From the NCBI GenBank assembly GCA_037447655.1, contig JBBHKE010000447.1:124001-188000 (forward strand): 64,000 nt of DNA. Direction: 5' to 3'. Shown piece by piece: positions 10,901 through 21,459 of this stretch. This stretch comes from Zygnema cylindricum (taxonomy: Eukaryota > Streptophyta > Zygnematophyceae > Zygnematales > Zygnemataceae). Every line of letters starts with the position of its first letter. The stretch's first letter is position 1. A program made the translations under genes and the position numbers. The notes beneath the pieces were generated by a model. That model searched no databases. It was not told where the DNA came from and worked only from the letters and a program-made list of their open reading frames with translations.

Positions 10901-12326
10901 AAAACTGAACCCAGATAACACAATCGAGCGCTACAAGGCCAGATTAGTGGCAAAGGGATTTACACAAAAGGAAGGAATTGACTACGAGGAAACCTTTGCC
11001 CCGGTGGTCAGATTTCCCTCCGTCCGCATACTTCTCAGTTTAGCAGCGGCGGAAGACATGGAAGTGCACCAGATGGACATCAAAACAGCCTTTTTGCATG
11101 GAGAATTAGAAGAGGAGATCTTCATGCGACAACCCGAAGGGTTTGTGGAAGAAGGAGAGGAGAGTAAGGTATGCCGGCTGATTAAATCTCTTTATGGTTT
11201 GAAACAGGCGCCCCGACAGTGGAATAAGAAGCTTGATGAGTTTCTTACCGGTCTAGGATATATTCGGATCAGCTCAGATCACTCAATCTATGTTTTCGAA
11301 GATGAGGAAGGTTTTATATTTATTGCAATTTATGTTGATGATTTGCTTGTTTTAAGTAAATCAATGAAAAAAATTAATAAACTGAAAACCGATCTTAAGG
11401 GGAGATTTGAAATGAAGGATATGGGGGAAGCAAAATATATTTTGGGAATTCAAGTAGAGAGAGACCGAAAAAGAAAAATTATAAGATTGACTCAAAAGGA
11501 AGCAATAGGGAACATGCTTGAAAAATTTCAAATGGATAAAGCTAATAGTTGTACAACTCCAATGGAATTGAAGAAGGGAAGTGAGGGGAGTGAGGAAGAA
11601 GGAGTCATAGTCTTAGACGAGGAATTATCTCCTGAAGAACAGAAGTTCATGCAGACTATTCCTTACAGGCAAGTAGTGGGAAGTCTAATCTATTTTATGA
11701 ATTGTACCCGGCCGGATTTAGCTGCAGCTGTAGGAGTGCTGAGTAGAAGTCTAAATGCTCCCACTAAGAAGGATTGGGAGGCAGCTAAGAGAGTCCTTAG
11801 ATACTTGGTAGGAACTAGAGATCTATGGTTGCATTTGGGTGGGGAGAATACTGACATCACTACTTGGAGTGATGCCAGTTATGGTGATGCTCCGATGAGG
11901 AGATGTACTTCTGGATATGTATTATATGTGGGTGATGGGGCTTGCTGTTGGAGTAGCAAACAGCAAAAGGTTATTGCTCAGTCCACCATGGAGGCTGAGT
12001 ATATGGCCTCTTGCTCTGCTGTAAAAGAATTGATGTGGGTCAAGTCTTTGCTCGGTGAGCTTGGTCACCTTAAGAGTGGTGTGCAGAAAATATTTTGTGA
12101 TAATCAGGCAGCAATCGCTATTTCTGCCAATCCTAAACACCATTTTAAAGCCAAACACATGGACATCAGACTCAGCTTTGTTAGAGAGAAAGTAGAAAAC
12201 AAAATAATCAGTTTAGAGTACAGACCAGATAGTGAGATGGTAGCGGATATGATGACCAAACCTGTGCCTTCCCCTAAACTAATTTTTTGCAGGGAGAAGT
12301 GTGGTCTGAAATTAAAGATTGACTAG
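7968..12326 (+). CDS. Ty1/copia Gag-Pol polyprotein (1452 aa)
   Basis: A single frame encodes Gag, protease, integrase, reverse transcriptase and RNase H in copia order. Gag has a CCHC zinc knuckle CHFCKKPGHYMAEC at residues 300-313. Protease has DSGA with Asp387. Integrase has H519, H524, then Tyr553 where E5, E6 and E7 have the first Cys of the CxxC pair, and catalytic D584, D647 and E683 (35 residues between the last two). RT has the YVDD box at 1122-1125. RNase H has WSDAS with Asp1302. The start lies 20 nt inside the 5' LTR; it gives the same N-terminus (MEVSEF/MEVSKL/MEDTEL) as E5, E6, E1 and E7, and no other ATG opens this frame earlier. Gag and Pol are fused without a frameshift site. 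The frame is complete, but the Cys-to-Tyr change probably weakens the integrase zinc domain. Confidence 0.95.
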   Translation: MEVSEFQVMGPHSRVPIFNGTGFIYWESMMIGALCEKRFWGIVSGRLGRPSSLGIPPGFKGSRFTRKEDSPSTEETKEGEVVDKGKEKEATTPIATGLAFMSPIPRNEENDTETWDFNNMAAKHFILRHLTQGLACPHLQVERASDLWMALIEMYRSGTIQQQQLADQKVKEYVYKGGNMLDFCNELATLFMELESAGKVFSEKEKVNCLLMKLPDEFENIVNRVQDLPDSRWIWNSVVGMILVRENTIEIRRGGKSGQALATATDWRNKDSRKPVGNYGGREQKKQVGEFEPRAPKGLCHFCKKPGHYMAECTKLTELRLKEGQTGGTPRGKKKALVTQVLEAESEDEDDELLLDEELEAKTEVEIPRRQKCAYGGLKGEAGWIIDSGASMHMCKDRHLFTKIRKIPTVEIEYGDGRIVTTTLVGSVDLKVLVEGKTSILTFSDVLFIPELNKNLISTSVLDDKGFFTSTREGVFTASFEEDVYFIAEKGSHGMFRLILSNETKKLYYAGVHDIMMWHKRLGHVNLDKLREMKKMGVVEGIQFSESDDISDYSGCAQGKAHRLPFPKTATYKGEKLLDLVHTDIWGPARVPSPGGKRFMMTITDDWSRYSRVYFLKNKSEAEDCFRQYKAWSEKLHETPIKRVRSDNGGEYTSNQFEDFLREDGVQHQKTVAENPEQNGVAERLNRTLSDSARSMLSDKKIGKRFWAEAMNCANYLKNRVLTSAIKDQTPYERWTGRKPDLSHLKVFGSQVFSLDTDRSNWKLDPKGKPGYLLGYDEDVKGYRVYDLKREDIILVKHLVVMDEGKYVDPFKYTKSVKIRFESENSDDFELPNYPGFRDDDILAGTNQTEKDSAVETPVTTLLEAEDVVEIDSESRDRGEAEFVRKNPREPSIPASDFEGGRRSSKRLQEKQGNNKVTKLSHQDEPQTYREAMTCPERNRWKTAINEEMASIMAADTWELVDCPLNRKPIGCKWVFKLKLNPDNTIERYKARLVAKGFTQKEGIDYEETFAPVVRFPSVRILLSLAAAEDMEVHQMDIKTAFLHGELEEEIFMRQPEGFVEEGEESKVCRLIKSLYGLKQAPRQWNKKLDEFLTGLGYIRISSDHSIYVFEDEEGFIFIAIYVDDLLVLSKSMKKINKLKTDLKGRFEMKDMGEAKYILGIQVERDRKRKIIRLTQKEAIGNMLEKFQMDKANSCTTPMELKKGSEGSEEEGVIVLDEELSPEEQKFMQTIPYRQVVGSLIYFMNCTRPDLAAAVGVLSRSLNAPTKKDWEAAKRVLRYLVGTRDLWLHLGGENTDITTWSDASYGDAPMRRCTSGYVLYVGDGACCWSSKQQKVIAQSTMEAEYMASCSAVKELMWVKSLLGELGHLKSGVQKIFCDNQAAIAISANPKHHFKAKHMDIRLSFVREKVENKIISLEYRPDSEMVADMMTKPVPSPKLIFCREKCGLKLKID
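7988..8001 (+). promoter_or_regulatory. E2 primer-binding site, inside the gag frame
   Basis: GGTTATGGGCCCAC follows the LTR end directly. E2 has A at 8002 where E0, E1, E5, E6 and E7 have C, shortening the match to initiator tRNA-Met from 15 to 14 nt and changing VMGPP to VMGPH. The last LTR bases CA plus the first PBS base G form the Gln codon CAG. Confidence 0.85.
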
Positions 12327-12339
12327 AAAATAAGGGGAG
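12327..12339 (+). promoter_or_regulatory. E2 polypurine tract
   Basis: AAAATAAGGGGAG lies between the stop codon and the 3' LTR at 12340. It is the usual plus-strand primer site and is shared by E1, E5 and E6. Confidence 0.85.
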
Positions 12340-13387
12340 TGTAGAAACTAATGGTTTTATTAGTATTTTCTAGGTCTGAAAAGAAATATAGAAGTCGAGG
12401 CAGTCTATCTCTAACTTCTCTCTCCAACTCTCAAACTTGTCGCAGTCACTGAGAAATTGGAGAGGAAGCTAGAGCCATGGCTACCTTGGCTATCCTGAGG
12501 TTTACGGGAATTTTATATTAGGGTTTATATATTTGATTAAAATGAATATGCCGGCGGCAGGATTTGAACCTTGTACCTGCCGGCCGCTGACACGAAATAG
12601 CCGGTAGCCATAGCCGTTTCATCTAGAGGTATTGTTACGTAGCATATAGTTTGATAATTATTTAGATGTGTATTATTGCGATAAACCATTTAACTAGAAT
12701 TAATTACGGGATACATAGATCCAGTAATATGTAATGTACGACTTACGGTACGGACATAAATCAGTACCGCGCATTTGTTTCGTAAATGAAACAAATACCG
12801 CGCATGTATTTATTACGGCCACGATTAAAGACGAATTTAATCGGACGGCCGGGATTAGCGCCGAGATCGCGGAGGAAGATTTCGGCGGTTTGTGGCCATC
12901 GCCACATCGGATGACGCGTGGCAAAATTCCGTTGGATTGTGGAAACTCCGGAGATTATGGCACCGAATCCGGATTTGACATGTGTCGACATTTTGGCCAT
13001 GTCGTACAATGTCCGTACATAAAGTACACCGGCAGCTGTACTTTTGCGTACGGAACTCAATTCTGATTGGTTCCGTACATCAGTAGATAGAGTCTGTGAG
13101 AGAGATAGGACTTAGAAAAATTAGAAGATAGGACCCCCTCTCCTAGAGAGCTTCTGTACAAAAGGTCAACTTTGACCCTCCATAACTTACTGCTCAGGGG
13201 AGCAAATTCAGAGATTCTTTTTGCTATCGACTCAGGGGAGTCTTGTCTTCACAGGGGTGAAGTTGGTCAGAGTTTTTGTCTGCCAGGGTGGCAGTTATTT
13301 TTGCTTAAACACAAAGGGGTCAGGATTATCCTAGAGGCTTCTTGGAAGCTGTCCACTCTGAGGACTTATGGAGGTCTCAGAGTTTCA
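12340..13387 (+). repeat. E2 3' LTR (1048 bp)
   Basis: Near-identical to 6940-7987. Its terminal ATG at 13368 opens a frame that would run into flanking G LTR sequence. The target duplication AATTG follows at 13388. Confidence 0.95.
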
Positions 13388-13454
13388 AATTGCAACCACA
13401 CATCCCACAAATTGGAAAATACACATCCACATTGGAAAGCACTCACATAAGGAT

Positions 13455-14083
13455 TATTGTAGGTTATGGGCATTTTGACTTGGCTGTGTTCCACTGCCAC
13501 TAGGCGTGACACTTCCAGCTGCAGGGACTGAGCCATTAGTAGACATGGCAGCAGAAGGAAACCCAAAGAGTAATACTTTTTTGACTAGATTTATGTTGTA
13601 AGATATATAGCTTTAAGTGAGAGAGGTCTTACAACCAGACAAACATATACCACAACCAAAATAAGGACAATAGAGCACAAAACACCTTAAACTGCACTTA
13701 GTGCTCTCATTTCCTTAATCTCTGTGCAGAATGTACATTCTGTATCAAACTGATCATTCCAAATTAAATTAAATACTCTAAAGATCCTCAAAATATCTAA
13801 AACGTATGTACATGGTTCACTAGAATACTTACTAACAAAAATCTAAGTGTTTGGACTAGAATTGTCCACCAACAATATCTATACCCTAAAAATCCGGGTG
13901 ATTCTTATCACGTCCACATTCATTGGCGGCCCTACACACTAATTTACTCAAAGATAACTATTGGTGTAGATACTACGAAAATTCCACACTAAATTTGGTC
14001 AATATTGAACAGTTGGTAGACCAAAAATATTTCTAAGTCCTAGACTCAAATTTCTAAGACTTACTAAAGCTTACTTTTCAATA
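13455..14083 (-). repeat. E8 3' LTR (629 bp, TA...TA ends)
   Basis: On the + strand it begins TATTGTAGG and ends TTTTCAATA, so its ends are TA...TA rather than TG...CA. On the minus strand an open frame starts at 13546 and encodes 30 residues (MSTNGSVPAAG...NAHNLQ) up to the LTR end, matching the Gag N-terminus of this family. Confidence 0.85.
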
Positions 14084-14103
14084 CTCCCCTTAAGCTTTAG
14101 AAG
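14084..14103 (-). promoter_or_regulatory. E8 polypurine tract
   Basis: The minus strand reads CTAAAGCTTAAGGGGAG just before the 3' LTR, the expected plus-strand primer. RNase H coding ends close by at 14106. Confidence 0.75.
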
Positions 14104-14105
14104 AC

Positions 14106-17100
14106 TTACTCACTGAGACCACATGCTTTTCTGTAGTATTCCAACTTAGGAGATGGAAGGGCTTTTGTCAACATGTCTGCAACCATTTTCTCATCAGGCA
14201 AATAACAAAGTTTCACTACTCTTACGAATACTTTTTTTTGTGCCAAATGTAGGCGAATGTCCATATGCTTACTCTTAAAATGGTGACTTGGATTTGTAGC
14301 CACAGAAATGGCTGCTTGATTGTTGCACCACATTATTTGTGTTCCGTGTTGTGTAAACCCCAATTCTTGAAGAAATGCCTTAATCCAAAGCAACTCTTTT
14401 AAGGCTGCTCTCGCAGCCATGTATTCGGCTTCTATAGTCGATTGTGTCGTTACTTTTTGAAGTTTACTACTCCAACTACACGTTCCACTTCCAATCTGAA
14501 TGACATACCCAGTTGTAGATTTCCTACTAGGCACATCACCATAGTTAGTATCACTTAATGCTTACTTTGTCCCCTCCCAAAGTAAGCCAAAGATTTCTAG
14601 TCCCAACAAGATATCTTAAGACCCTTTTTGCTGCCTCCCAATATATCTTTCGTGGATTTTGTAGACTTCTGCTCAACACACCAACACCTGCAGCTATATC
14701 GGGCCTAGTGCAATTCATGAAGTAAATCAGACTTCCTATTACTTGCCTGTAAGGTACTTGGGACATAAATTTTTGCTCTTCTGCACTAAGTTCCTCATCT
14801 ATTATGACTCCAAACTCATGCTCCATTCTTTCAAGTTTTTGCTTATACTCCATAGGAGTTGCACAACCTTTAGCATCAGCCAAGCCAAATTTTTCCAACA
14901 TGTTTCCTATCGTTTCTTTTTGAGTTAGCCTAATGATTTTCTTTTCTCTATCTCTTTCAACTTGTATTCCAATAATGTATTTAGCCTCACCCAAATCGTT
15001 CATTTCAAATTTTGAATTATTAGCGTGTTTTACTCTAGCAATTCCTTCTTTGTTCCTACTAATTTGCAGCAAATCATCAACATACATAGCAATTAATATC
15101 ACCTCATCAGGATTATCACCACACATCACATATACTGAATGATCTGAACTAATTCTAGTAAATCCTAATCCTGTCAAAAACTCATCTAACTTTCGGTTCC
15201 ATTGCCTAGGGGCCTGTTTTAGGCCATACAAAGATTTTAAAAGTCTGCACACAAAATTTTCTTTTCCTGCTTCCTCATAACCCTCTGGTTGCTTCATATA
15301 AATGACCTCATCTAAATCACCATGCAAAAATTCAGTTTTGACATCCATTTGGTGGATGTCAAAATCCTCTATGACAGCTAATGTAAGTAAGATGCGTACA
15401 GATGGAAACCTTACAACTGGTGAAAATGTTTCTTCATAATCTATCCCCACCTTTTGATTATTTCCCTTAGCAACCAAGCTAGCCTTATACCTGTATATTG
15501 TATTATTTGGGTTCAATTTTAATTTAATCACCCACTTACTTCCAATAGCCTTTCTTCCAGGAGGAAGTTCCACCAGATCCCATTTTTGGGCCTCTATGAT
15601 GGACTTCATTTCCTCATTAACCACTTCCACCCAGTGTTCCATTTCATTACTCGAAAAAGCTTCCTTCAATGTTAGAGGCTCCTCTATGTGTGGTGAGTGA
15701 GCAAAGGCTGCATTTTCTCGCCTAAGTCGCGCACTTCGCCTCACTCCACCTGGAAATTCTATCACTGGTATAGATGGTTGGGTCCTCCTTGATACATGTG
15801 ATTCTTCTTGTGATTCAGTTTCTGCTTGGGGTAGAGGAGAATCTACAACTCTTTCGGGCATAATACTTCATGTTTCTGGTGGAGAAGATGTTTGCAAGTC
15901 ACTTTGAGCTAATGTAGATGCGTTTTCTATATTTTTCTTGAAAAACATGGGATTTTCCTCTAAAAAGATATAATCAACACTTCTATCCTTCTTTTCATCT
16001 ATACGCTCATTAAATACATCTACTCCTTTTCCTTTATCCTTCGCAATAATGTTTCTGGCTGCCACAACTCTATTTCTCCTAGTGTCATACACTTTATAAC
16101 CTTTGGTATGATCATCATACCCAAGAAATAGCCTTGGTTTACCTTTTGGTTCTAGCTTCCATTTCTGCGGATCATTATCTAACATAAAAACCTTACTTCC
16201 AAAAACCTTGAAGTGACTTACCTCTGGTTTGTGTCCAGTCCACATTTCATAGGGAGTTTTATCTTTTACTGCCCTTGTTTCTAGCCTGTTTTCACATAAG
16301 CTGCACATTTCATAGCCTCAGCCTAAAATTTGTAATCTATGTCCATATCAGGCATCATTGTCTTAGCACACTCTGATATAGTCTTATGCATCCTCTCTGA
16401 AACACCGTTTTGTTCCGGAGAATAAAGAACAGTAAGCTGACGTGAGATTCCATGCAATTTTAAGAATTCTGCAAACTCATTAGAAATGTACTCCCCTCCA
16501 TTATCAGATCTGAACCCTGCTATCTTTCTCTCATGCAGATTTTCAACCCAAGCCTTATACTCCTTAAATTTTGTAAAGACTTCATCCTTACTTTTCAAAA
16601 AATAAACTGTAGTAAACCTACTTTAGTCATCTGTAAAAGTAAGCATAAACTTAACCTCTCCCACAGATGGGTATCTAGATGGCCCCCATACATCTGAATA
16701 AATTAGTTCTAGCACCCTGCTACTTCTATGATCAGTTTGCGAAGGGAAAGGCAACTTATGGATTTTTCCCATTGCACAACGATCACATACATTTGATGTT
16801 GGTTTTTGACTAATTTTTACACCTTCCACCATTTCCTGATTTACCATCTTTTGTAATCTATCATAATTAACATGTCCTAAACGTTTATGCCATAAATCAC
16901 AATCACTTATTACACTTGAGTACATATTATCATTGCCATTATCATTTGGAAGACTCAATTGATACAAATTGTTTCCACCAGCAAATCCCTCTGCAACTAT
17001 TTTCCCATTCTTACTCACTGTTTTCTTCCCATTCTCAGATATAGTTTTAAAACCTTTCTTTTCTACCACTGACGTAGAGAAAAAGTTTCTTTTAAAAGCT

Positions 17101-18344
17101 GGGAGATGCAACACATCTTTTAAGACCCTTTCCACATGTTTCCCCTCTACATTCAACATAAGTGACAACCTCCCCTTGGCTTTCGACTCAACAAAGGTAT
17201 CATCACTAAAATAAATTTTGACAGGAGAGGTAGATTGAATGCTCTCAAAGAGATGGCGACTGCGGCACATGTGTGCAGATGCACACGAGTCCATAATCCA
17301 TTCGTCTTCCTCCACGCCTTCCGTTGCTTCTGCCATCGCAAAGTATTTCTTTTCGCTGTTATCGGGAAAGCTGCTCTCATCCTCCTCTTGAAGTGCATTG
17401 GAAAATGCTGTTGGGCGTCCATTTGAATTAGATGGAACTCGGCTTTTGTCCCAACCAAAGCGAAAATTTCCTGTAGCTTTAGCTCTTTTGTAGGCATGAC
17501 ACATCCTGAAAACATGGCTTTTTTCATCACAGTAATAGAATGTCAAAGGTGACTTTCTAGGACAACTACCTCTACCACTGCCACTACCACTGCCATTGCC
17601 AATCTTAAAGTCTCAAAATTGGTTAGCTAGTGCCTGAACAAACTTACTACTACCTCTTTGTGAAATCTGGTTAGCTACTTCGCTCAAAATAAACTGTATT
17701 GCTAATGTTATGTTCCAGTGACGTTGTGGAAGAGCCCTAAGCCTATCCATGGCTCCCTTATATTCATCGGGTAAAGTTTTCATCAATAACTTAGCTTGCT
17801 GAGGTGGTGTAAAATCCCCACCTGCACTTGTACTCTGAAGGAACAACCTTTTCATAGCATGACAATGATCTGACATACTACCTCCTGAATACTTAAATTC
17901 AAAGATCTGAGTGGCTATGTTAGTCTGCACAGTAACATCTAGCTGAACATACATAGCACGTACGCTAAACCAAACTTCACAAGCTTTCTTCAAATCAAGA
18001 TACGACATTACCAAATCTTTTGTCATTGCCTATTTGAAGACATTGAGGCAGTGGAGATTTTTCTTTCTCCAATCCGGTTCCGTTTCGTCGGGAGTTTCTT
18101 CCACAATGGGTGACAAGTCCCTCTCCTCGAAATATGAGCTCAGCATATCTTCCCAATATAAGAAGTTAATTCCATCAAAAATAGGCAATTTCGGCGGTGG
18201 GCCCATAACCTATTGAAGGTCATGAGCATTAAGACTCGGCTGTGATACACTCCCACTATGAGTCACACTTGCACCAGCAGGAGCAAGTGGAGCACTAGGG
18301 CTAATAGAAGCACTTGCAATACGAGCTGAGCCATTATCAGACAT
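14106..18344 (-). pseudogene. E8 copia Gag-Pol relic (copy b)
   Basis: Read right to left: Gag from 18344 (MSDNGSARIAS, 44 residues inside the LTR) with an in-frame TAG exactly at the LTR/PBS junction, then gag to 17613. The zinc-knuckle, protease and integrase zinc part is at 16623-17546 (DSCAS where DSGAS is expected, HKRLGH, CDRCAMGK). Integrase core is at 16323-16598 (SDNGGEY, PEQNGVSERM) and 15868-16308. RT is at 14551-15861 (MYVDDLL). RNase H is at 14106-14534. Several stops and frameshifts break it. The right part may come from a different copy than the left part, because the outer element has its own 5' half at 25607-27157. Confidence 0.85.
18196..18210 (-). promoter_or_regulatory. 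E8b primer-binding site
   Basis: The minus strand reads GGTTATGGGCCCACC directly after the LTR that begins at 18211. The preceding LTR end reads GCTCATGACC, which can pair with GGTTATGGGC over 10 positions if two G-U pairs are allowed. Confidence 0.8.
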
Positions 18345-18880
18345 GTTAGCGGAAGCAAACCCAAAGAGAAATGCTAAAAGACTAGATCTATAGTGTAAGA
18401 TTTGTAACTCCAAACTAAAGAGGTCTTTGAACCAAACAAACATGTACTACAAGCAAATTAGAGACAATAGAGCATAAAACACCTTTAAACTACACTCAGT
18501 GCTCTCATTTCCTTAACTCTTGTGTAGAATGTACATTGTGTATCGATTTGATCAATCCTAACTGAACTAAATACTCAAAAGATGTAGAAAACATCTAAAA
18601 CGTATATACACGGTTCACCAGACAACCTACAAAAAATAATCTAAGTGTTTGGACCAGAATTGTCCACTAACAATATCTGTACCCTAAAAATCCGGGTGAT
18701 TCTTATCACGTCTACATGCATTGGCGGCCCTACACACTAATTTACTTAAAGATAACTATTCGTGTAGATATTACAAAAAATCCACACTAAATTTGGTCAA
18801 TATTGAACAGTTCGTATTCCAAAAATATTCTAAGTCCTAGACTCAAATTTCTAAGGCTAACTAAAACTTACTTTTCAATA
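18211..18880 (-). repeat. E8b 5' LTR (670 bp), extra copy
   Basis: TATTGAAGG...TTTTCAATA on the + strand, with perfect 7-bp inverted ends TATTGAA/TTCAATA. The bases after it (TGGCC, 18881) do not match the AGGAT before 13455, so this LTR and the left 3' LTR do not belong to one undisturbed insertion. Confidence 0.85.
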
Positions 18881-21459
18881 TGGCCAAAAGTATGCATATT
18901 GGGCGGTGATGGTTGAATATTTGTTTGAAACTGCTGACTTATTTGAGGTCTTTGATGGCTCCCTTGATGAAACAGATCCAAGTTGGGCGAAAAAGAATTC
19001 AATGGCAAGGAACAATCTAATTCTTTGTATTTTAGAAAAATTAGTCATGTCTCGCCTAAAAATGAATAACGCGAAGGAGATTAGGACATCACTGAAATCC
19101 GTTTTTGAGAAAGCGAATGTCTAAGCGGAGCTCTTGGCGGCTGGAAAAATTTGGGGGAACGAATACTCGGGGGGAACTATGGTCAAGTATTTTGACAACT
19201 TTCGTGAACTTATTGATGCACACTCTTCTGTTGGGGGGTCATTTCCTGAGTTTCAGCAGGTAGCTTTCCTTATTAGAGGACTTCCTAGTAGCATGAAAGG
19301 TGTGTCTGCTTAGTTAAGAGTCATGATAAAGCTAGTTGGTCGTTTCAAGAAGCATATAATCTTATATTGGAGGAATAGTCCAATACTAAACTCCTTGAAG
19401 GAGAAGGAAAGGTTGAAGCTTTTGCAACACACTTTGACAAAAGAGCTCAGTTTAATCAGAATTAGAATTAATTTAACTAGTATCAAAATCAGTATAGTCA
19501 GTTTAATCAGAGGCCAAATAGACAATCATCTATTGCTTGTTTCTATTTTTATGAGAAGGGTCATGGATAAAGGTATTGTCCTAAGCTAAAAAAGGCTAAT
19601 GAGACAGGTTTATACAGGCCGGGTTGGCAGCAAAGCCAATATCACAAAGGTTTTTTTGGAAATCCTCCTCGTGGAAATGCTATCTTTTCAGCTTCTGCAA
19701 CTGATGCAGATGAGTCTTTTAGCTTCAATGAGCAAGAGGAAGCGGAGTTATTTTCTATGCCAGCAGCAATGGAGGGTCCCAAGGATGCAGGATGGATCAT
19801 GGACACGGGAGCATCGGCCCTCATGTGCTGGAACAAGGCGGCTTTTACAAAACTGCAACAAACGCCTCCAAAGAGTATATACTATGCTTTTGGGATGAGT
19901 GTTCAAACCTCGGCTCGGGGTGATGTATCATTAATGGTAGATGTGGGGGGAAAGTTGGTAGAGAGAACTCTTCACAATGTTTAGTATGTTCCAGACTTTA
20001 AAAATAATATTTTCTCTACATCATTAGTGGAAAGCAAAGGCTTTGAGGTCATTCTAAAACAAGGTAGACAGGTTGTTAGCAAGGAAGGAAAAGTAGCAGC
20101 AATAAGAACTAGAGATGCTAGCAAAATGTATCTGGTAGACATGGTTGAATATAAGGAAAATGATGTTCTCTACTCCAGTGTCCAATTTGATAATAAGTTG
20201 TGGCATAAGAGATTAGAACACATGAATTATAATAGTCAAAAGAAAATGGTGAATTCGGGAAAAGTTGATGGAGTTTCTCTTACCTCTCATCCTATAAAAT
20301 CATTTGATGGCTGTTCACTTGGCAAGAACTAAAGATTACCATTTCCACAGGAAACAGACCACAGATTGGAAAAAGTTATGCAGCTAATAAATTATGATGT
20401 TCTCGGTCCTTCACAAGTGGCTTTGGCTGGAGGGGTCCACTTTATGGTCACATTTAGCGATGACTACTCGAGGTACACCAAAGTTTACTTCATGCAACAT
20501 AAAAGTGAAGTGTTTACTCACTTCAAACACTAGAAAGCGTGGGCAAAAAAGCTAAATGAAGTTCCAATATTGGCGCTAAGATCAGACAACGGGGGAGAAT
20601 TCACATCAAAAAAAATCAAAGAATATCTCCATCAGGAAGGTATCAGTCACAATCTTACAGTTCCATATACAGCAGAATAGAATGGTGTTTCTGAGAGATT
20701 AAATAGGACATGACAGAGAGTGTTGGGTCCATGCTTGCAGATAAAGGGCTAGATTTGAAATTATAGGCTGAAGTACTTAACCGTGTTGTTTATATTAAAA
20801 ATAGAATTGCTTTTAGATCTATTAGCACTACACCTTATGAGCTTTCGACAAGAGAAAAACCTGATGTTAGTCAATTTCAGATCTTTGGCAGCAAGTGTTT
20901 TATTTTAGATACTTCATAGGATAGATGGAAAATGGAGGCAAAAGGCCTACCTGGGATTTTCATGGGGTATGATGATAATGCGAAAGGAAAGAGTTTTTGT
21001 ATTTAAGAAACAAAAGGTGATTATCTCTATTAATATCCAGATTAAGGATGAACAAGATTCGGTTTACCTTTTTAAAGTGCCAGATCAACCGGCAAAAGAA
21101 AAGCACGAATATGCCATTTTTCACCATACGCAGCGAGTCTACTTTCCACCAGCATGTGGGACACCTATTCTTTCAGTTCCTCTGGTGCCTTCACAAGATG
21201 CTTCACCACAAGCTACACCTCACGCGGAAAGAACTGCTACACACTCAATACCAGCTCAAGTTACAGTTCAAATAAAACAGAAAAATCAGAGGTTGCCGAC
21301 GATTTCAGCCTCAAAATTTCCGAGGGGAAGGAGATCCACCAGCAGTCTGCAAACAAGCTCTCATTTTGCTTTTTCTGCAGCTATAGAGGAGCCTCTAACC
21401 ATCTAAGAGGCCTTATCATCACCTCAAAGAAATCAGTGGATTGAGGCGGCAAACGATGA
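18881..21459 (+). pseudogene. E9, + strand copia gag-pol fragment
   Basis: Gag begins abruptly after the E8b LTR (KYAYWAVMVEYLFETADLFE). A worn zinc knuckle follows near 19540, protease near 19800 (WIMDTGAS), the integrase zinc region near 20200 (LWHKRLEHMNY), integrase core near 20580 (LRSDNGGEF) with a stop inside the motif before NGVSERLNRT, and the RT start near 21390 (EEPLTI). It ends near 21459 against E7, in opposite orientation. Its 5' LTR, gag start, most of RT, RNase H and 3' LTR are missing, and it has many stops. Confidence 0.8.

Larger units (their letters stand above)
6940..13387 (+). mobile_element. E2, young full-length Ty1/copia element
   Basis: A 6448-bp element with two 1048-bp LTRs at which I count three differences (near 7047, 7548 and 7744), and a perfect 5-bp target duplication AATTG (6935-6939, 13388-13392). 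It has one long polyprotein frame, a primer site and a polypurine tract. It inserted into the G 3' LTR. It is near-identical to E5 and E6, indicating a recent burst. Confidence 0.97.
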
